A DNA stretch of 11,741 nt, taken from Bordetella parapertussis. GTDB lineage: Bacteria; Pseudomonadota; Gammaproteobacteria; Burkholderiales; SG8-41. Numbering within the stretch: position 1 is the first letter of the stretch; each line of letters begins with the position of its first letter. Below are positions 1-6,284 of this stretch, in pieces. A program made the position numbers and the translations under genes. The DNA lies in the NCBI GenBank assembly GCA_945863085.1, contig CAMBCD010000055.1, forward strand, positions 1 through 11,741. The letters are read 5' to 3'. The notes under the pieces were generated by a model. The model worked only from the letters and a program-made list of their open reading frames with translations. It had not been told where the DNA came from and searched no databases.

Positions 1-141
1 GCATTGAAGGCATACCAGCGCAGCTGCGCGACTGCATCCGCGTCGCTGTCGGCTGCCGGCTGCGTTACGTCGCCGCCGTTTCTGCTGTCTGAGGCCATCA
101 CAGCGCGCCGCCTGGCGCGGCAGTTCGAGGTGGCGCGATGA
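1..141 (+). CDS. C-terminal part of the join-spanning 64-residue protein
   Basis: The frame is open from base 1 and stops with TGA at 139-141. It is codon 19 onward of the gene whose complete copy lies at 11539-11733, so this is not a separate or truncated gene. Its stop overlaps the ATG at 138 of the next gene, which indicates translational coupling across the join. Product unknown. Confidence 0.85.
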   Translation, partial: ALKAYQRSCATASASLSAAGCVTSPPFLLSEAITARRLARQFEVAR

Positions 142-149
142 AATCAAAA
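1..149. repeat. Terminal direct repeat, left copy (circular join)
   Basis: These 149 bases are identical to 11593-11741. A long exact end-to-end repeat that falls inside a continuous reading frame is what an assembler leaves when it walks past the join of a circular molecule. The unit length is therefore 11,592 bp. A true terminally redundant linear genome would look the same, but rolling-circle Rep and PM2-like genes favour a circle. Confidence 0.92.
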
Positions 150-521
150 GTCACCATCCTTACGTCGCGGCTGCCGATGGAATGCGGCAGCGTGTCGATC
201 CCTGACCGCGTTGATCCTGCGACGCTCAACGATATTCAGCGTGTTGCTGTCGATGCCCTGCAGGCGGAATTGCAGCGGCTGCGGACGGCCGTGCTGGCGG
301 TCGGGGAAATCATCGGCTCAATATCCGAAGTGCAGCGGGAAACCGCGTTCCCTTACAACGTGCTGACCGATATCGACTTAGCCGATCTGCTGCGCCAGGT
401 GATGCAAACCCAGGAAGATTTTGACCATCAATTCGCCCTGGTGCTGCGCCCCTGGTTGAACCGATCACGCGCAGCTGAGGAAGTCGCAGAGCGCGTGAAA
501 ATTGAAATGGCTGGCGCGTAG
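138..521 (+). CDS. Hypothetical early protein, 127 residues
   Basis: I do not recognise the family. The ATG overlaps the preceding stop (ATGA), typical of coupled phage genes. The product is soluble and mixed-charge with no membrane segment. Residues about 30-65 are rich in Leu, Gln and Glu and look helical or coiled-coil; the last 20 residues are also helical and charged. It lies in the early block between the control region and Rep, so a role in replication or host takeover is possible but unproven. It is followed by an intrinsic terminator at 563-594, so this may be where some early transcripts end. Confidence 0.72.
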   Translation: MKSKVTILTSRLPMECGSVSIPDRVDPATLNDIQRVAVDALQAELQRLRTAVLAVGEIIGSISEVQRETAFPYNVLTDIDLADLLRQVMQTQEDFDHQFALVLRPWLNRSRAAEEVAERVKIEMAGA

Positions 522-562
522 TGACCTGCAATCGCTGCAGGATTATTCGACGCGCTTTTTTG

Positions 563-594
563 GCCGCCCTGGCTACCGGGGCGGCTTTTCTTTT
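563..594 (+). terminator. Intrinsic terminator between early genes
   Basis: Arms GCCGCCC (563-569) and GGGCGGC (579-585) pair perfectly around a 9-nt loop, followed by a T tract broken by one C (586-594). It sits in the 88-bp gap after the gene ending at 521. The Shine-Dalgarno GGAGG of the next gene begins only 3 bases after the T tract, so transcription of the downstream early genes and Rep must read through it unless a promoter here was missed. Confidence 0.7.
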
Positions 595-613
595 GTGGAG
601 GTCGATGAAATGA
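595..613 (+). promoter_or_regulatory. Shine-Dalgarno plus two-codon start-stop frame
   Basis: GGAGG (597-601) serves two ATGs: 605, which reads Met-Lys-stop, and 610, the start of the KOW-like gene. The TGA of the mini-frame (611-613) overlaps the ATG at 610. The 3-nt spacing to 605 is poor and the 8-nt spacing to 610 is good, so 610 should dominate; the mini-frame may tune initiation or be incidental. Confidence 0.45.
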
Positions 614-852
614 AGGCGAAGAAAAAAGCTGTAAAGAAAACCGCTGCGCGCAAACCTGCAGCGAAAAAATCCCCGTTCACCGTGGGCCAGCGCGTCAAGG
701 TTCACTATGGCGAATGGGGAAATGCTAAAGGCACGGTCGAAAGCATCGGCGAAGATGTCATGGTGCTGCTGGACGTGAACATTCGCGGCGGCGCTGTCGG
801 TTTCGATGCTGCAAACCTGATCGCATTGCCGGCCGCAGCTGAGCGGGGCTGA
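610..852 (+). CDS. Basic-tailed KOW/SH3-like protein, 80 residues
   Basis: This is probably a nucleic-acid-binding protein. Residues 2-20 carry nine Lys and one Arg mixed with Ala and Pro, like histone H1 or AlgP tails. Residues about 22-74 form a small beta-barrel pattern: VGQRVKVHYGEWGNAKGTV, then alternating hydrophobics and a VGFDAANL ending, as in KOW or SH3-type barrels. The start at 610 is chosen because GGAGG at 597-601 is 8 nt upstream and the basic tail begins there; an in-frame TTG at 502 would place the terminator inside the gene. A minute ATG-AAA-TGA frame at 605-613 overlaps the start. Function in genome compaction or transcription is inference. Confidence 0.75.
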   Translation: MKAKKKAVKKTAARKPAAKKSPFTVGQRVKVHYGEWGNAKGTVESIGEDVMVLLDVNIRGGAVGFDAANLIALPAAAERG

Positions 853-854
853 CC

Positions 855-1064
855 GTGAAAAAAGAGGCGTTCGACCAGCTGCCCGAAGCTGACCGCATGC
901 TGGTGAAGATGACGCGCGGGGAGTTTGATGTTTTGTTTGCCCGGCTGAAACTGGCAAACCAGGCTCCCGATTCCGCGACGTGCCTGGCCGTTCTTGACCA
1001 GGCTGAAACGTCTTTTAAGGCGTTGCGGGCGTTCCTGGGCCGCTGCATCAAGGCTGGCCTTTGA
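855..1064 (+). CDS. Hypothetical early protein, 69 residues
   Basis: The GTG start lies 2 bases after the preceding stop, with a weak purine-rich site (GCGGGG) upstream. The product is a small, soluble, helical protein rich in Leu, Ala, Asp and Lys, with a single Cys in each half and no recognisable motif or membrane segment. Its TGA overlaps the TTG start of the next gene. It belongs to the early block before Rep. I do not recognise a family. Confidence 0.65.
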   Translation: MKKEAFDQLPEADRMLVKMTRGEFDVLFARLKLANQAPDSATCLAVLDQAETSFKALRAFLGRCIKAGL

Positions 1065-1273
1065 CTCCGGCGGAATTCTCGCGGGCCTTTGAGGCGGCGG
1101 TGCAGCTGCCGTGGCGTTACAGGGCCGGCCTGGCGCTGGTGCTGCTCTACCGCGCCGCCTGGTGGCCGGGCCTTGTAAGGGCTGTCCTGCGGCTTCCTGA
1201 CGCACCCACGGCGGTGCCGAACCGGGCGCAGCGGCGGGCCGCAGCCCGTTATAAGGCTTCGCCGCCGCTGTGA
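1061..1273 (+). CDS. Hypothetical protein with one hydrophobic helix, 70 residues
   Basis: The start is a TTG overlapping the upstream stop (TTGA), so expression would depend on coupling; the rare start lowers confidence. Residues about 20-38 are hydrophobic with Arg and Tyr inside and Trp-Trp at the end, suggesting an amphipathic or short membrane helix. The C-terminal third is Arg/Ala-rich. The gene ends 46 bases before Rep. No family is recognised. Confidence 0.5.
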   Translation: MTPAEFSRAFEAAVQLPWRYRAGLALVLLYRAAWWPGLVRAVLRLPDAPTAVPNRAQRRAAARYKASPPL

Positions 1274-1287
1274 TGCCTATTTCCACA

Positions 1288-1301
1288 GGTCGAAACCGAC
1301 C
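1288..1301 (+). repeat. Small hairpin just upstream of rep
   Basis: GGTCG and CGACC pair around AAAC in the 46-base gap before the Rep start. There is no T tract, so it is not a terminator. It could affect Rep translation, since no good Shine-Dalgarno is visible before 1320. It could also be chance in GC-rich DNA. Confidence 0.3.
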
Positions 1302-1319
1302 GAACGCGCGGCTCTCGGT

Positions 1320-2597
1320 ATGATCGCAAAATCGGTTGACCGCCAGAGGGCGGGAAATCCGCAAAAAGCGCCCGATTCAGACCGGGCCGGCCGTTACCAG
1401 CTGCAGCGGGTGGCCGCGAACCTGATCTACCGGCCGCTGCCGGAGGGCAAAAAGCAAGAGCGCGTCTGCACCTGCCATCGCTGGCGCACGGTTGGCACGG
1501 TGCAGGTGCGCGTCGATCACGCCAGGAATAAGGCGATTTTCAGCGGCCTGGAAAGCTGCAGCAACGTGTGGGCCTGTCCGATCTGCAGCGGCATTATCAC
1601 GGAAGAGCGCCGGCACGATCTGCAGGCCGCCATTGATGCCTGGGCGAAGCAAGGCGGCGAGGTTTATTTGATGACGCTGACGCTGCCGCACATTCGGGCC
1701 GATGACCTGGCCGCGCTGATCGCCCTGGCGTCGGAAACGTCGAAGCGGTTCAAACAATCGAAAACGTTCCGCGCGGTGATGGAGGAGGCCGGCCGTATCG
1801 GCAATGTGCGCGCGACCGAATGCACCTGGGGCAGCTGGCACGGCTGGCATCCGCATTACCATGAATTGATTTTCGCCAAAAAGGGCCAGCTGCCGGCGCT
1901 TGAGCGGCTGCGCGCCGCCTGGGTGGCCGCGCTGCTGAAATCCGGCGCAGCCGATACGCGCCAGCTGAACGATATCAACCAGCATTCTTTCGACGTGCGC
2001 GGCGGTGACTTCGCGGCGGAATACGTCGCTAAATTCGGGCATGAAGCCTCTTTTAAATCGAAGCTGGAAGCCGGCGCGACCTGGGGCGCTGCGCGTGAGA
2101 TGGTGAAGGGTCAAAGTAAAGTCGCGCACCACATGCGCGGCTCGACGCCGTTCACGCTGCTGGTCGAAGCCGAACGCGGCAATGACCAGGCGGCGGCGCT
2201 GTTCATCGAATTTTATTGGGCGATGAAGGGCCGCCGGCAGCTGACCTGGTCACCAGGGCTGCGCGGTCGCCTGGGCATCGGTGCCGAAAAAGACGATGCA
2301 GAAATTCTCGATGACCAGGTGAAAGCGCCGGAGTTTGAAACGGTGGCCACGCTGGATAAATCCGACTGGCAGCTGGTGCTGCGCCATCGTGCGCGATACC
2401 AGGTGCTGCTGTGGGCTGAACGTGAAGGCGAGGCCGGGGTTAGGGGCGTTCTCCTGGCATTGCGACAACTCGACCGCGAACGCCCGCCGGACAAGGTGCC
2501 GAAAAATGGATCTGCAGACCAGAATGAAATCGATCAAAACCCAGGTGGCGAAGATGTTGGGCAGCCCGACTGTGGCGATGTTTTTGGGTCACGCTGA
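1320..2597 (+). CDS. HUH rolling-circle replication initiator (Rep)
   Basis: Rep nicks one strand at the double-strand origin, stays covalently bound through a Tyr and so primes rolling-circle replication. The motifs are in the expected order: a Cys cluster (C50, C52, C80, C86, C89) that may bind zinc, motif 1 LMTLTLPH (117-124), the metal-binding motif HPHYH (177-181), and motif 3 EYVAKFG with Y235 as nucleophile and K238. A single Tyr with YxxK resembles plasmid Rep_1-type enzymes rather than the two-Tyr phiX174 A protein; PM2 P12 belongs to the same broad superfamily. Residues beyond about 320 form a charged tail of unknown role. ATG 1320 is the only plausible early start although its ribosome site is weak. 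The next gene begins inside its 3' end in another frame. Confidence 0.9.
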   Translation: MIAKSVDRQRAGNPQKAPDSDRAGRYQLQRVAANLIYRPLPEGKKQERVCTCHRWRTVGTVQVRVDHARNKAIFSGLESCSNVWACPICSGIITEERRHDLQAAIDAWAKQGGEVYLMTLTLPHIRADDLAALIALASETSKRFKQSKTFRAVMEEAGRIGNVRATECTWGSWHGWHPHYHELIFAKKGQLPALERLRAAWVAALLKSGAADTRQLNDINQHSFDVRGGDFAAEYVAKFGHEASFKSKLEAGATWGAAREMVKGQSKVAHHMRGSTPFTLLVEAERGNDQAAALFIEFYWAMKGRRQLTWSPGLRGRLGIGAEKDDAEILDDQVKAPEFETVATLDKSDWQLVLRHRARYQVLLWAEREGEAGVRGVLLALRQLDRERPPDKVPKNGSADQNEIDQNPGGEDVGQPDCGDVFGSR

Positions 2598-2691
2598 GCG
2601 TGGCGCAATCGCTGACCTGGCGGCCGTCATCGACCAGCTGACGCAAGATGTTGAGTCACTGAAAAGGGAAGTTAAAAATGGCAAACCCTGA
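2506..2691 (+). CDS. Small coiled-coil protein nested with the rep 3' end, 61 residues
   Basis: ATG 2506 has AAGGTG 7 nt upstream and starts inside Rep, overlapping it by 92 bases in another frame; ATG 2524 is an alternative. The N-terminal 20 residues are basic, followed by SPTVAMFLGH and a helical segment. Residues 36-58 have heptad-like hydrophobic spacing (LAAVIDQL, VESL) and suggest a short coiled coil. It could be an oligomeric DNA-binding or Rep-accessory protein, which is inference. Its end overlaps the next gene by 14 bases. Confidence 0.65.
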   Translation: MDLQTRMKSIKTQVAKMLGSPTVAMFLGHAERGAIADLAAVIDQLTQDVESLKREVKNGKP

Positions 2692-3022
2692 TTATGGTTA
2701 CTGCAGCTGCCCGGTGTGCCAATACGCGCGCGCCGCCGTTCGCATCGCTGCAAACAACAAGGCGTATATCAGCTGCGACAACTGCGTGTCGAACATCAGG
2801 ACGCTGTCGAGCATCGGCGATAAAGACATCCGCGCGATGATGACCAGCCGCGTTGACGGCTTAGAGAATAACCCCGCGCCGAAACCTGGTGCCGGGGCGG
2901 GTGCCGAGGCGTCGCCAGGTGCCGCAGCTGCAGCTGCACCCGCCCCAGCTGGTGACAAGGCGAAAAAACAGGGCGGCTTCGCTGACGCGCTCGACGTGCT
3001 GACCGGGGGCAAGCGTGGATAA
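2678..3022 (+). CDS. Zinc-ribbon protein with Ala/Pro-rich tail, 114 residues
   Basis: The N-terminus carries CxCPxC (C9, C11, C14) and, 19 residues on, CDNC (C33, C36), a Cys4 zinc-ribbon arrangement seen in small nucleic-acid-binding phage proteins. Residues about 66-95 are low-complexity Pro, Ala and Gly, probably a disordered linker, followed by a Lys-containing helix to the end. ATG 2678 has a GGGAAG site upstream. It follows Rep and precedes the virion block, so it might be a single-strand binding, late-transcription or packaging factor; none is shown by sequence. The tail overlaps the next start by 8 bases. Confidence 0.75.
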   Translation: MANPDYGYCSCPVCQYARAAVRIAANNKAYISCDNCVSNIRTLSSIGDKDIRAMMTSRVDGLENNPAPKPGAGAGAEASPGAAAAAAPAPAGDKAKKQGGFADALDVLTGGKRG

Positions 3023-3503
3023 GGACGCCATTAAAACCGCCGGCAGCGGCGCGCCTGCCGCTGATAATCCTGATCTGAATTCGCTACAGGGCGATGCCGC
3101 GCGCGTCGATGCTGCCGCCGATCCGCAGCCTGAACCGCCGCCGGCTGGCGCTGATGTGCCGCCAGCTGGTGAGGCCGCCAGGGAAGGGGTGCATTCCATC
3201 TCGACGGTGCAGCTGGTGCAGGGGGTGCTTCTGGGGTCGGGCAATCTCCTGGCGATGCGCTATCCCGCCGTGAAGCGGGTTTACACAGAGGAGCGTTGCG
3301 GCATGGTCGGCGCTGCCCTGGCGCCGGTGCTGGATCGCTGGGGCATCACTGCGAAAGACAGCGTTGCCATGCAATACGTGGTTGCCATCGGCGCGCTGGT
3401 GATGTTGGGCATGGATACCGTCGAGGTCATCAAAGGCTCGACGCATGAAAACACTGCCGGCCGCGCTCATCCTGGCGGGCCTGCGCCGAAGCCGGTGCCA
3501 TGA
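3015..3503 (+). CDS. Probable membrane-associated virion protein, 162 residues
   Basis: The GTG start at 3015 overlaps the previous gene by 8 bases and has GGGGGC upstream. Residues 1-58 are acidic, Ala/Pro-rich and probably disordered. Residues 64-112 form helices with conserved-looking MRYPAVKRVYTEE. One membrane segment lies at about 118-136, followed by a polar, Pro-rich C-terminus. Its stop overlaps the packaging ATPase start (ATGA). Membrane proteins beside the ATPase in PM2-like and PRD1-like phages often belong to the internal membrane or the packaging vertex, so that role is inferred. I do not recognise the family. Confidence 0.7.
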   Translation: MDKDAIKTAGSGAPAADNPDLNSLQGDAARVDAAADPQPEPPPAGADVPPAGEAAREGVHSISTVQLVQGVLLGSGNLLAMRYPAVKRVYTEERCGMVGAALAPVLDRWGITAKDSVAMQYVVAIGALVMLGMDTVEVIKGSTHENTAGRAHPGGPAPKPVP

Positions 3504-4162
3504 AGGGCAGCGACAACCAGGCGGCTTTTGTGGCCGTCATCGGCTCGACCGGCAGCGGCAAGTCGCATTTTGTGAAAGCGGTGCTGGCCGCGAAACCGCC
3601 GCGCCTGATGATCTGGGATGCCATGCGCGAATACGATCACGCCGGCAAAGTCATCAAGGAAAAAACCGCTGACCTGGTGGCGCATCTGCGAAAAGTTTCC
3701 GGCGGCGACTTCGCTGTGGTTTACCAGCCGCGCAAAGATACCGAGTCGGTAATGCGCGACCAGTTTTCAATTTTCTGCAAAGCTGCCCTGGCGGTGCGGA
3801 ATGTGCTGCTGGTGGTCGAGGAAATGGCGCTGGTGACAAAGGCCGGATACTCGCCGCCTGGCTGGCTCGAAGTGGTGACCGGCGGCCGGCACTATGGCGT
3901 TAAAGTCGTTGGCACGTCGCAGCGGCCGGCGCTGCTGGATAAAACGTTTTTTTCCAACTGCACACATATCCGCGTCGGCAAGCTGACCAGCGCGGGCGAT
4001 AAAAAAACCATCGCCGACGCCATCGACGTGCCGGTCGATCTGCTCCGCGAAGTGCGCCCGCGTCAGTGGGTGGTGAAAGACCTGGTCAACGGGGAAATCT
4101 CTTACGAGGGATTCACGCCCGGCCAGGCGGCTGCATCCGCCAAAAAGCGCCGCGCGCGCTGA
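3500..4162 (+). CDS. A32/FtsK-type genome-packaging ATPase (PM2 P9-like)
   Basis: This is a P-loop ATPase thought to pump DNA into the procapsid at the vertex. Walker A is GSTGSGKS (15-22, K21 binding phosphate). Walker B is NVLLVVEEM (101-109) with acidic residues E107 and E108. A sensor-like GTSQRP lies at 138-143. The 220-residue length fits the compact ATPases of PM2, PRD1 and related double jelly-roll viruses; tailed-phage terminases are much larger and carry a nuclease domain that is absent here. The C-terminus is very basic (KKRRAR) and may contact DNA or capsid. The start overlaps the upstream stop (ATGA). It lies shortly before the capsid gene, the usual order in this virus group. 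Confidence 0.88.
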   Translation: MKGSDNQAAFVAVIGSTGSGKSHFVKAVLAAKPPRLMIWDAMREYDHAGKVIKEKTADLVAHLRKVSGGDFAVVYQPRKDTESVMRDQFSIFCKAALAVRNVLLVVEEMALVTKAGYSPPGWLEVVTGGRHYGVKVVGTSQRPALLDKTFFSNCTHIRVGKLTSAGDKKTIADAIDVPVDLLREVRPRQWVVKDLVNGEISYEGFTPGQAAASAKKRRAR

Positions 4163-4184
4163 TTCCCTAACGTTATAAGGCGTT

Positions 4185-4209
4185 TGCGCCCTGGTGCCGC
4201 CAGGGCGCA
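4185..4209 (+). repeat. Strong hairpin before the capsid gene pair
   Basis: Arms GCGCCCTGG (4186-4194) and CCAGGGCGC (4200-4208) pair perfectly around 5 nt, with a further T-A pair outside. No T tract follows, so it is not a classical terminator. It sits in the 98-bp gap between the ATPase and the 40-residue membrane gene and could be an RNA-processing or mRNA-stabilising hairpin at the 5' end of the abundant capsid message. Confidence 0.55.
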
Positions 4210-4260
4210 GCGTGGCGGCGTCTTTCTGTCTCTCCCGACAATTTTTAATGAGGTGCCGTA

Positions 4261-4383
4261 ATGGATCTGAAAAAACTGGCCATCGCTTACGCAACCTTCG
4301 TGGCCTTCGGTGTGTTCACTGCCCTGGTGGTGCGCCCGATGGTGAAAAAAGCCGAAGTTCCGCTGCTCAAAGACGTGCTGTAA
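4261..4383 (+). CDS. Small single-span membrane protein, 40 residues
   Basis: The frame runs ATG to TAA with GAGGT 6 nt upstream. It begins MDLKKLAIAYATF, continues with a hydrophobic span at about residues 6-25, and ends in a basic then mixed tail (VKKAEVPLLKDVL). It lies 34 bases before the major capsid gene, with its own ribosome site and a hairpin upstream, so it is probably made with the capsid protein. PM2 has several small membrane proteins that anchor the capsid to its internal membrane; this is a good candidate for such a role, by position and shape only. Confidence 0.75.
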   Translation: MDLKKLAIAYATFVAFGVFTALVVRPMVKKAEVPLLKDVL

Positions 4384-4417
4384 CCGGCGCGCCGGCAAAC
4401 CCGAAGGGAAACCGATC

Positions 4418-5227
4418 ATGGATTTAGTGCTTACTCCGCTGGCGAACGTCGCCGCAAACTCCAAAGCTACGGGCAAGTGGAATGATGCCCTGGGCTACAC
4501 CATCGACCGCATCATTTTGACGCTGGGCGGCGGTGTGATGACCAAAGCGTTGATGTCGAACATCAAGCTGCAGGCGAACGGCAAAACGTTCTGGGAAGAT
4601 ACCGGATCGCGCACCGATTCCCGGATGCAGCATCGCGGCATCACGGCTTCGGCAAATTATCTGGCCATCGACTTTTCGGAAATCCGCGCGCGCACCATCG
4701 TCGGCCAGTCGGTCGGCGGTATTGATACCGTGTCGTGCGGCATCCGCGACCTGAGTGCTGAAATTACCATCGGTGCTGCAACCACGCCGACAATTTCCGC
4801 AATCGCCCAGGTGTCGGCGGCTCCGCAGAAAGACCAGTCCTACAGCACGCTGATGTCGAAGGTGTTGAGTTTTACGCAAAACTTCGGCGCGGCTGGTGAG
4901 TTCCCGCTAGATATCCCGTATGGCCGCCAGGCTGGCGCGCAGATCAAGCGCGTATTCCTGTTCGGTGCAACGGTGACCGCCGCGCGGGTCAAGAAAAACG
5001 GCATTGATGTCTGGAACCGAAACGATGCGCTGAATGACTTCATCCTGACCGAATACCAGCGCACCCCGCAGGCGAACATGGTCTGCATCGACTTCATCGA
5101 AGACGGCAATATGTCGAAGGCGCACAACGCGGCCAATTCGCAGACGCATCAATGGTTCGCCACGGTGAGCGGTGCCGGCAACGTTGACGTGGTGTGCGAG
5201 CTGCTCGACCCGCTGGCCAACAACTAA
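4418..5227 (+). CDS. Major capsid protein, PM2 P2-like double jelly roll
   Basis: This is the shell-forming protein, expected as trimers of two fused beta jelly rolls. The 269-residue length equals that which I recall for PM2 P2. I recognise the P2 N-terminal-domain pattern: ANSKATGKWNDALGYTIDRI, then KLQANGKTFWEDTGSRTD (about residues 50-68) and YLAIDFSEIRARTI (about 87-101). Alternating hydrophobic strands fill the rest, with a second-half hinge near 130-150. There is no signal peptide or membrane segment, as expected. ATG 4418 has GAAGGGA upstream at good spacing. It follows the ATPase and a small membrane gene, as expected for this lineage. Assignment is by recognition of the family; no alignment was run. 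Confidence 0.85.
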   Translation: MDLVLTPLANVAANSKATGKWNDALGYTIDRIILTLGGGVMTKALMSNIKLQANGKTFWEDTGSRTDSRMQHRGITASANYLAIDFSEIRARTIVGQSVGGIDTVSCGIRDLSAEITIGAATTPTISAIAQVSAAPQKDQSYSTLMSKVLSFTQNFGAAGEFPLDIPYGRQAGAQIKRVFLFGATVTAARVKKNGIDVWNRNDALNDFILTEYQRTPQANMVCIDFIEDGNMSKAHNAANSQTHQWFATVSGAGNVDVVCELLDPLANN

Positions 5228-5240
5228 GAAAGGGCGCGGT

Positions 5241-5522
5241 ATGAACCCCTATCTTTACGGCACTCCGACCGTCGCGCCGCCGCCTGGCCTGACTCTCGGC
5301 GATGAATGGTGGCAGAAGCTGGTCAGTTACGGCGTCGGCCGATACATCGACTCCGAAACGCTGCAGCCGCACCAGGCCGCTGAGTTTGCGCGCCTGGGCT
5401 TGGGGCCGAACGGGGAATACTACCCGCGCGGGGTGCCGATGACCGGCGCGCTGAGTAATCCCCTGGTGCTGGCGCTGGGTGTTGTTGCGGTCGCTGGCGT
5501 CGCCTATCTCGCTTTGAAGTAA
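5241..5522 (+). CDS. Tail-anchored membrane protein, 93 residues
   Basis: The start at 5241 is chosen because GAAAGGG lies upstream and it is 13 bases after the capsid stop; an in-frame ATG at 5172 would overlap the capsid gene. The first 70 residues are soluble, with Pro-rich APPPG, DEWWQKLVSYGVGRY and HQAAEFARLGLGPNGEYYPRG. A single membrane span at about 74-92 ends in Lys. Placement right after the capsid gene and a C-terminal anchor fit a minor virion protein that spans the internal membrane and faces the shell. No family name can be given. Confidence 0.75.
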   Translation: MNPYLYGTPTVAPPPGLTLGDEWWQKLVSYGVGRYIDSETLQPHQAAEFARLGLGPNGEYYPRGVPMTGALSNPLVLALGVVAVAGVAYLALK

Positions 5523-5603
5523 CGGCGGCGCTGTGTGGCCGTCATCCAGCGCGCCGGCCTTTGAGGATGATTACGCCGGAATTCCTGAATTGGCCGGCGC
5601 ATC

Positions 5604-5634
5604 AAAAACCGCCGTTGGTTCGGGCGGTTTTTTT
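5604..5634 (+). terminator. Intrinsic terminator inside the virion operon
   Basis: AAAAACCGCC (5604-5613) pairs with GGCGGTTTTT (5623-5632) around a 9-nt loop, and the T run continues to 5634. The A/T flanks make it symmetric, so it could work on both strands. GGAGG of the next gene follows at once (5635-5639). Highly expressed capsid transcripts may end here while minor-protein genes get readthrough, a plausible way to set dosage. The 121-bp gap contains no other convincing gene. Confidence 0.75.
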
Positions 5635-5643
5635 GGAGGTTCG

Positions 5644-5889
5644 ATGAATCCGGCACTGATCGCCGCAGCTGCACAGGTGTTTTCTTCTGCGGTCGCGTCG
5701 CCGCCGGCCGGGCCGTCGCGCGCCGATGCGTCAAACAATTTTGCCTTTGATAACTCCGGCTTTGTCGTGGACTTCGGGCCTGGTGGGGCCACGTCCAGCA
5801 AGACGGCCGGCGTTCCTTCCTGGTTGATCGCTGGCGCTGTCGCCGGCGCTGTTTTGATGGGGCTGGTATGGATAAAGAAAAAAGCCTGA
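5644..5889 (+). CDS. Small tail-anchored virion-type membrane protein, 81 residues
   Basis: ATG 5644 has GGAGG 4 nt upstream. An in-frame GTG at 5533 would add 37 residues but would run through the terminator hairpin, so it is rejected. The N-terminus is Ala-rich and amphipathic. Residues 29-45 (ASNNFAFDNSGFVVDFG) look beta-stranded and conserved in style. A membrane span lies at 59-77 and ends with WIKKKA, a positive stop-transfer. It probably belongs to the internal membrane or vertex set. The next gene starts inside its end, overlapping by 22 bases. Confidence 0.75.
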   Translation: MNPALIAAAAQVFSSAVASPPAGPSRADASNNFAFDNSGFVVDFGPGGATSSKTAGVPSWLIAGAVAGAVLMGLVWIKKKA

Positions 5890-6284
5890 CCCTGCAGCCG
5901 GTCGCCTGGCGCGATGAACATGCTGCGCTGTTCGCCCGCGCGCTGATCTGCGACCCGCTGGCGACGCCTGAAACCCTGCGCCGCAACGTCGCGGCCGGGA
6001 TCGCGGCGCTGTTCGATGTTCTGGATGCCGGCGGCCAGGTGCTCGGCGCTGTGGTGCTGCGCGTTGAAAAGCGCGACGGCGGTGCTGACGGTGTGATTGA
6101 TGCCGGCGCGGGCCGGCTGCCGTTCACCAGGGAACAATTCCCGGCGCTGATTCGTGCGCTGGAAAAACAATTCCAGGGCGTCAATTTTTACCGCATCGAA
6201 ACCGGCCGGCGTTCGATCATTCGCCAGTTCGCCAGGCTCGGTTATAAACCGCGCCAGATCACGCTGCAGCGGGCGGCGGCATGA
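5868..6284 (+). CDS. GNAT-fold-like protein, 138 residues
   Basis: The layout resembles a GCN5-type N-acetyltransferase fold: an N-terminal strand (LTLQPVAWRDE), helices, paired strands (DVLDAGGQVLGAVVLRVEKR, residues about 46-66), a helix and then YRIETGRRSIIRQFARLGYKP (about 108-128), which resembles the GNAT end where a helix precedes LGY/F. The usual acetyl-CoA pyrophosphate loop (Q/RxxGxG/A) is not clear, so it may be inactive or structural. It lies among virion genes between two membrane proteins and overlaps both, with ATGA at its 3' end. Acetylation of a virion or host protein would be speculation. Confidence 0.6.
   Translation: MDKEKSLTLQPVAWRDEHAALFARALICDPLATPETLRRNVAAGIAALFDVLDAGGQVLGAVVLRVEKRDGGADGVIDAGAGRLPFTREQFPALIRALEKQFQGVNFYRIETGRRSIIRQFARLGYKPRQITLQRAAA

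Noticed and set aside
502..609. TTG-initiated N-terminal extension of the KOW-like protein
   Set aside because: It would translate through an intrinsic terminator hairpin, whereas ATG 610 has a well-spaced GGAGG.
705..1364. Minus-strand frame of 219 codons
   Set aside because: It runs opposite three coupled early genes and the rep leader, with a composition typical of a GC-rich shadow.
1377..2132. Minus-strand open frame of 251 codons opposite rep
   Set aside because: It lies fully within the HUH Rep gene, is rich in Arg/His as expected from the complement of GC-rich coding DNA, and has no ribosome site or motif.
4185..4209. Terminator call for the hairpin before the capsid genes
   Set aside because: No T tract follows the stem, so I list it only as a hairpin.
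5533..5643. GTG-initiated extension of the membrane protein at 5644
   Set aside because: It includes the 5604-5634 terminator, and its only support is an open frame.
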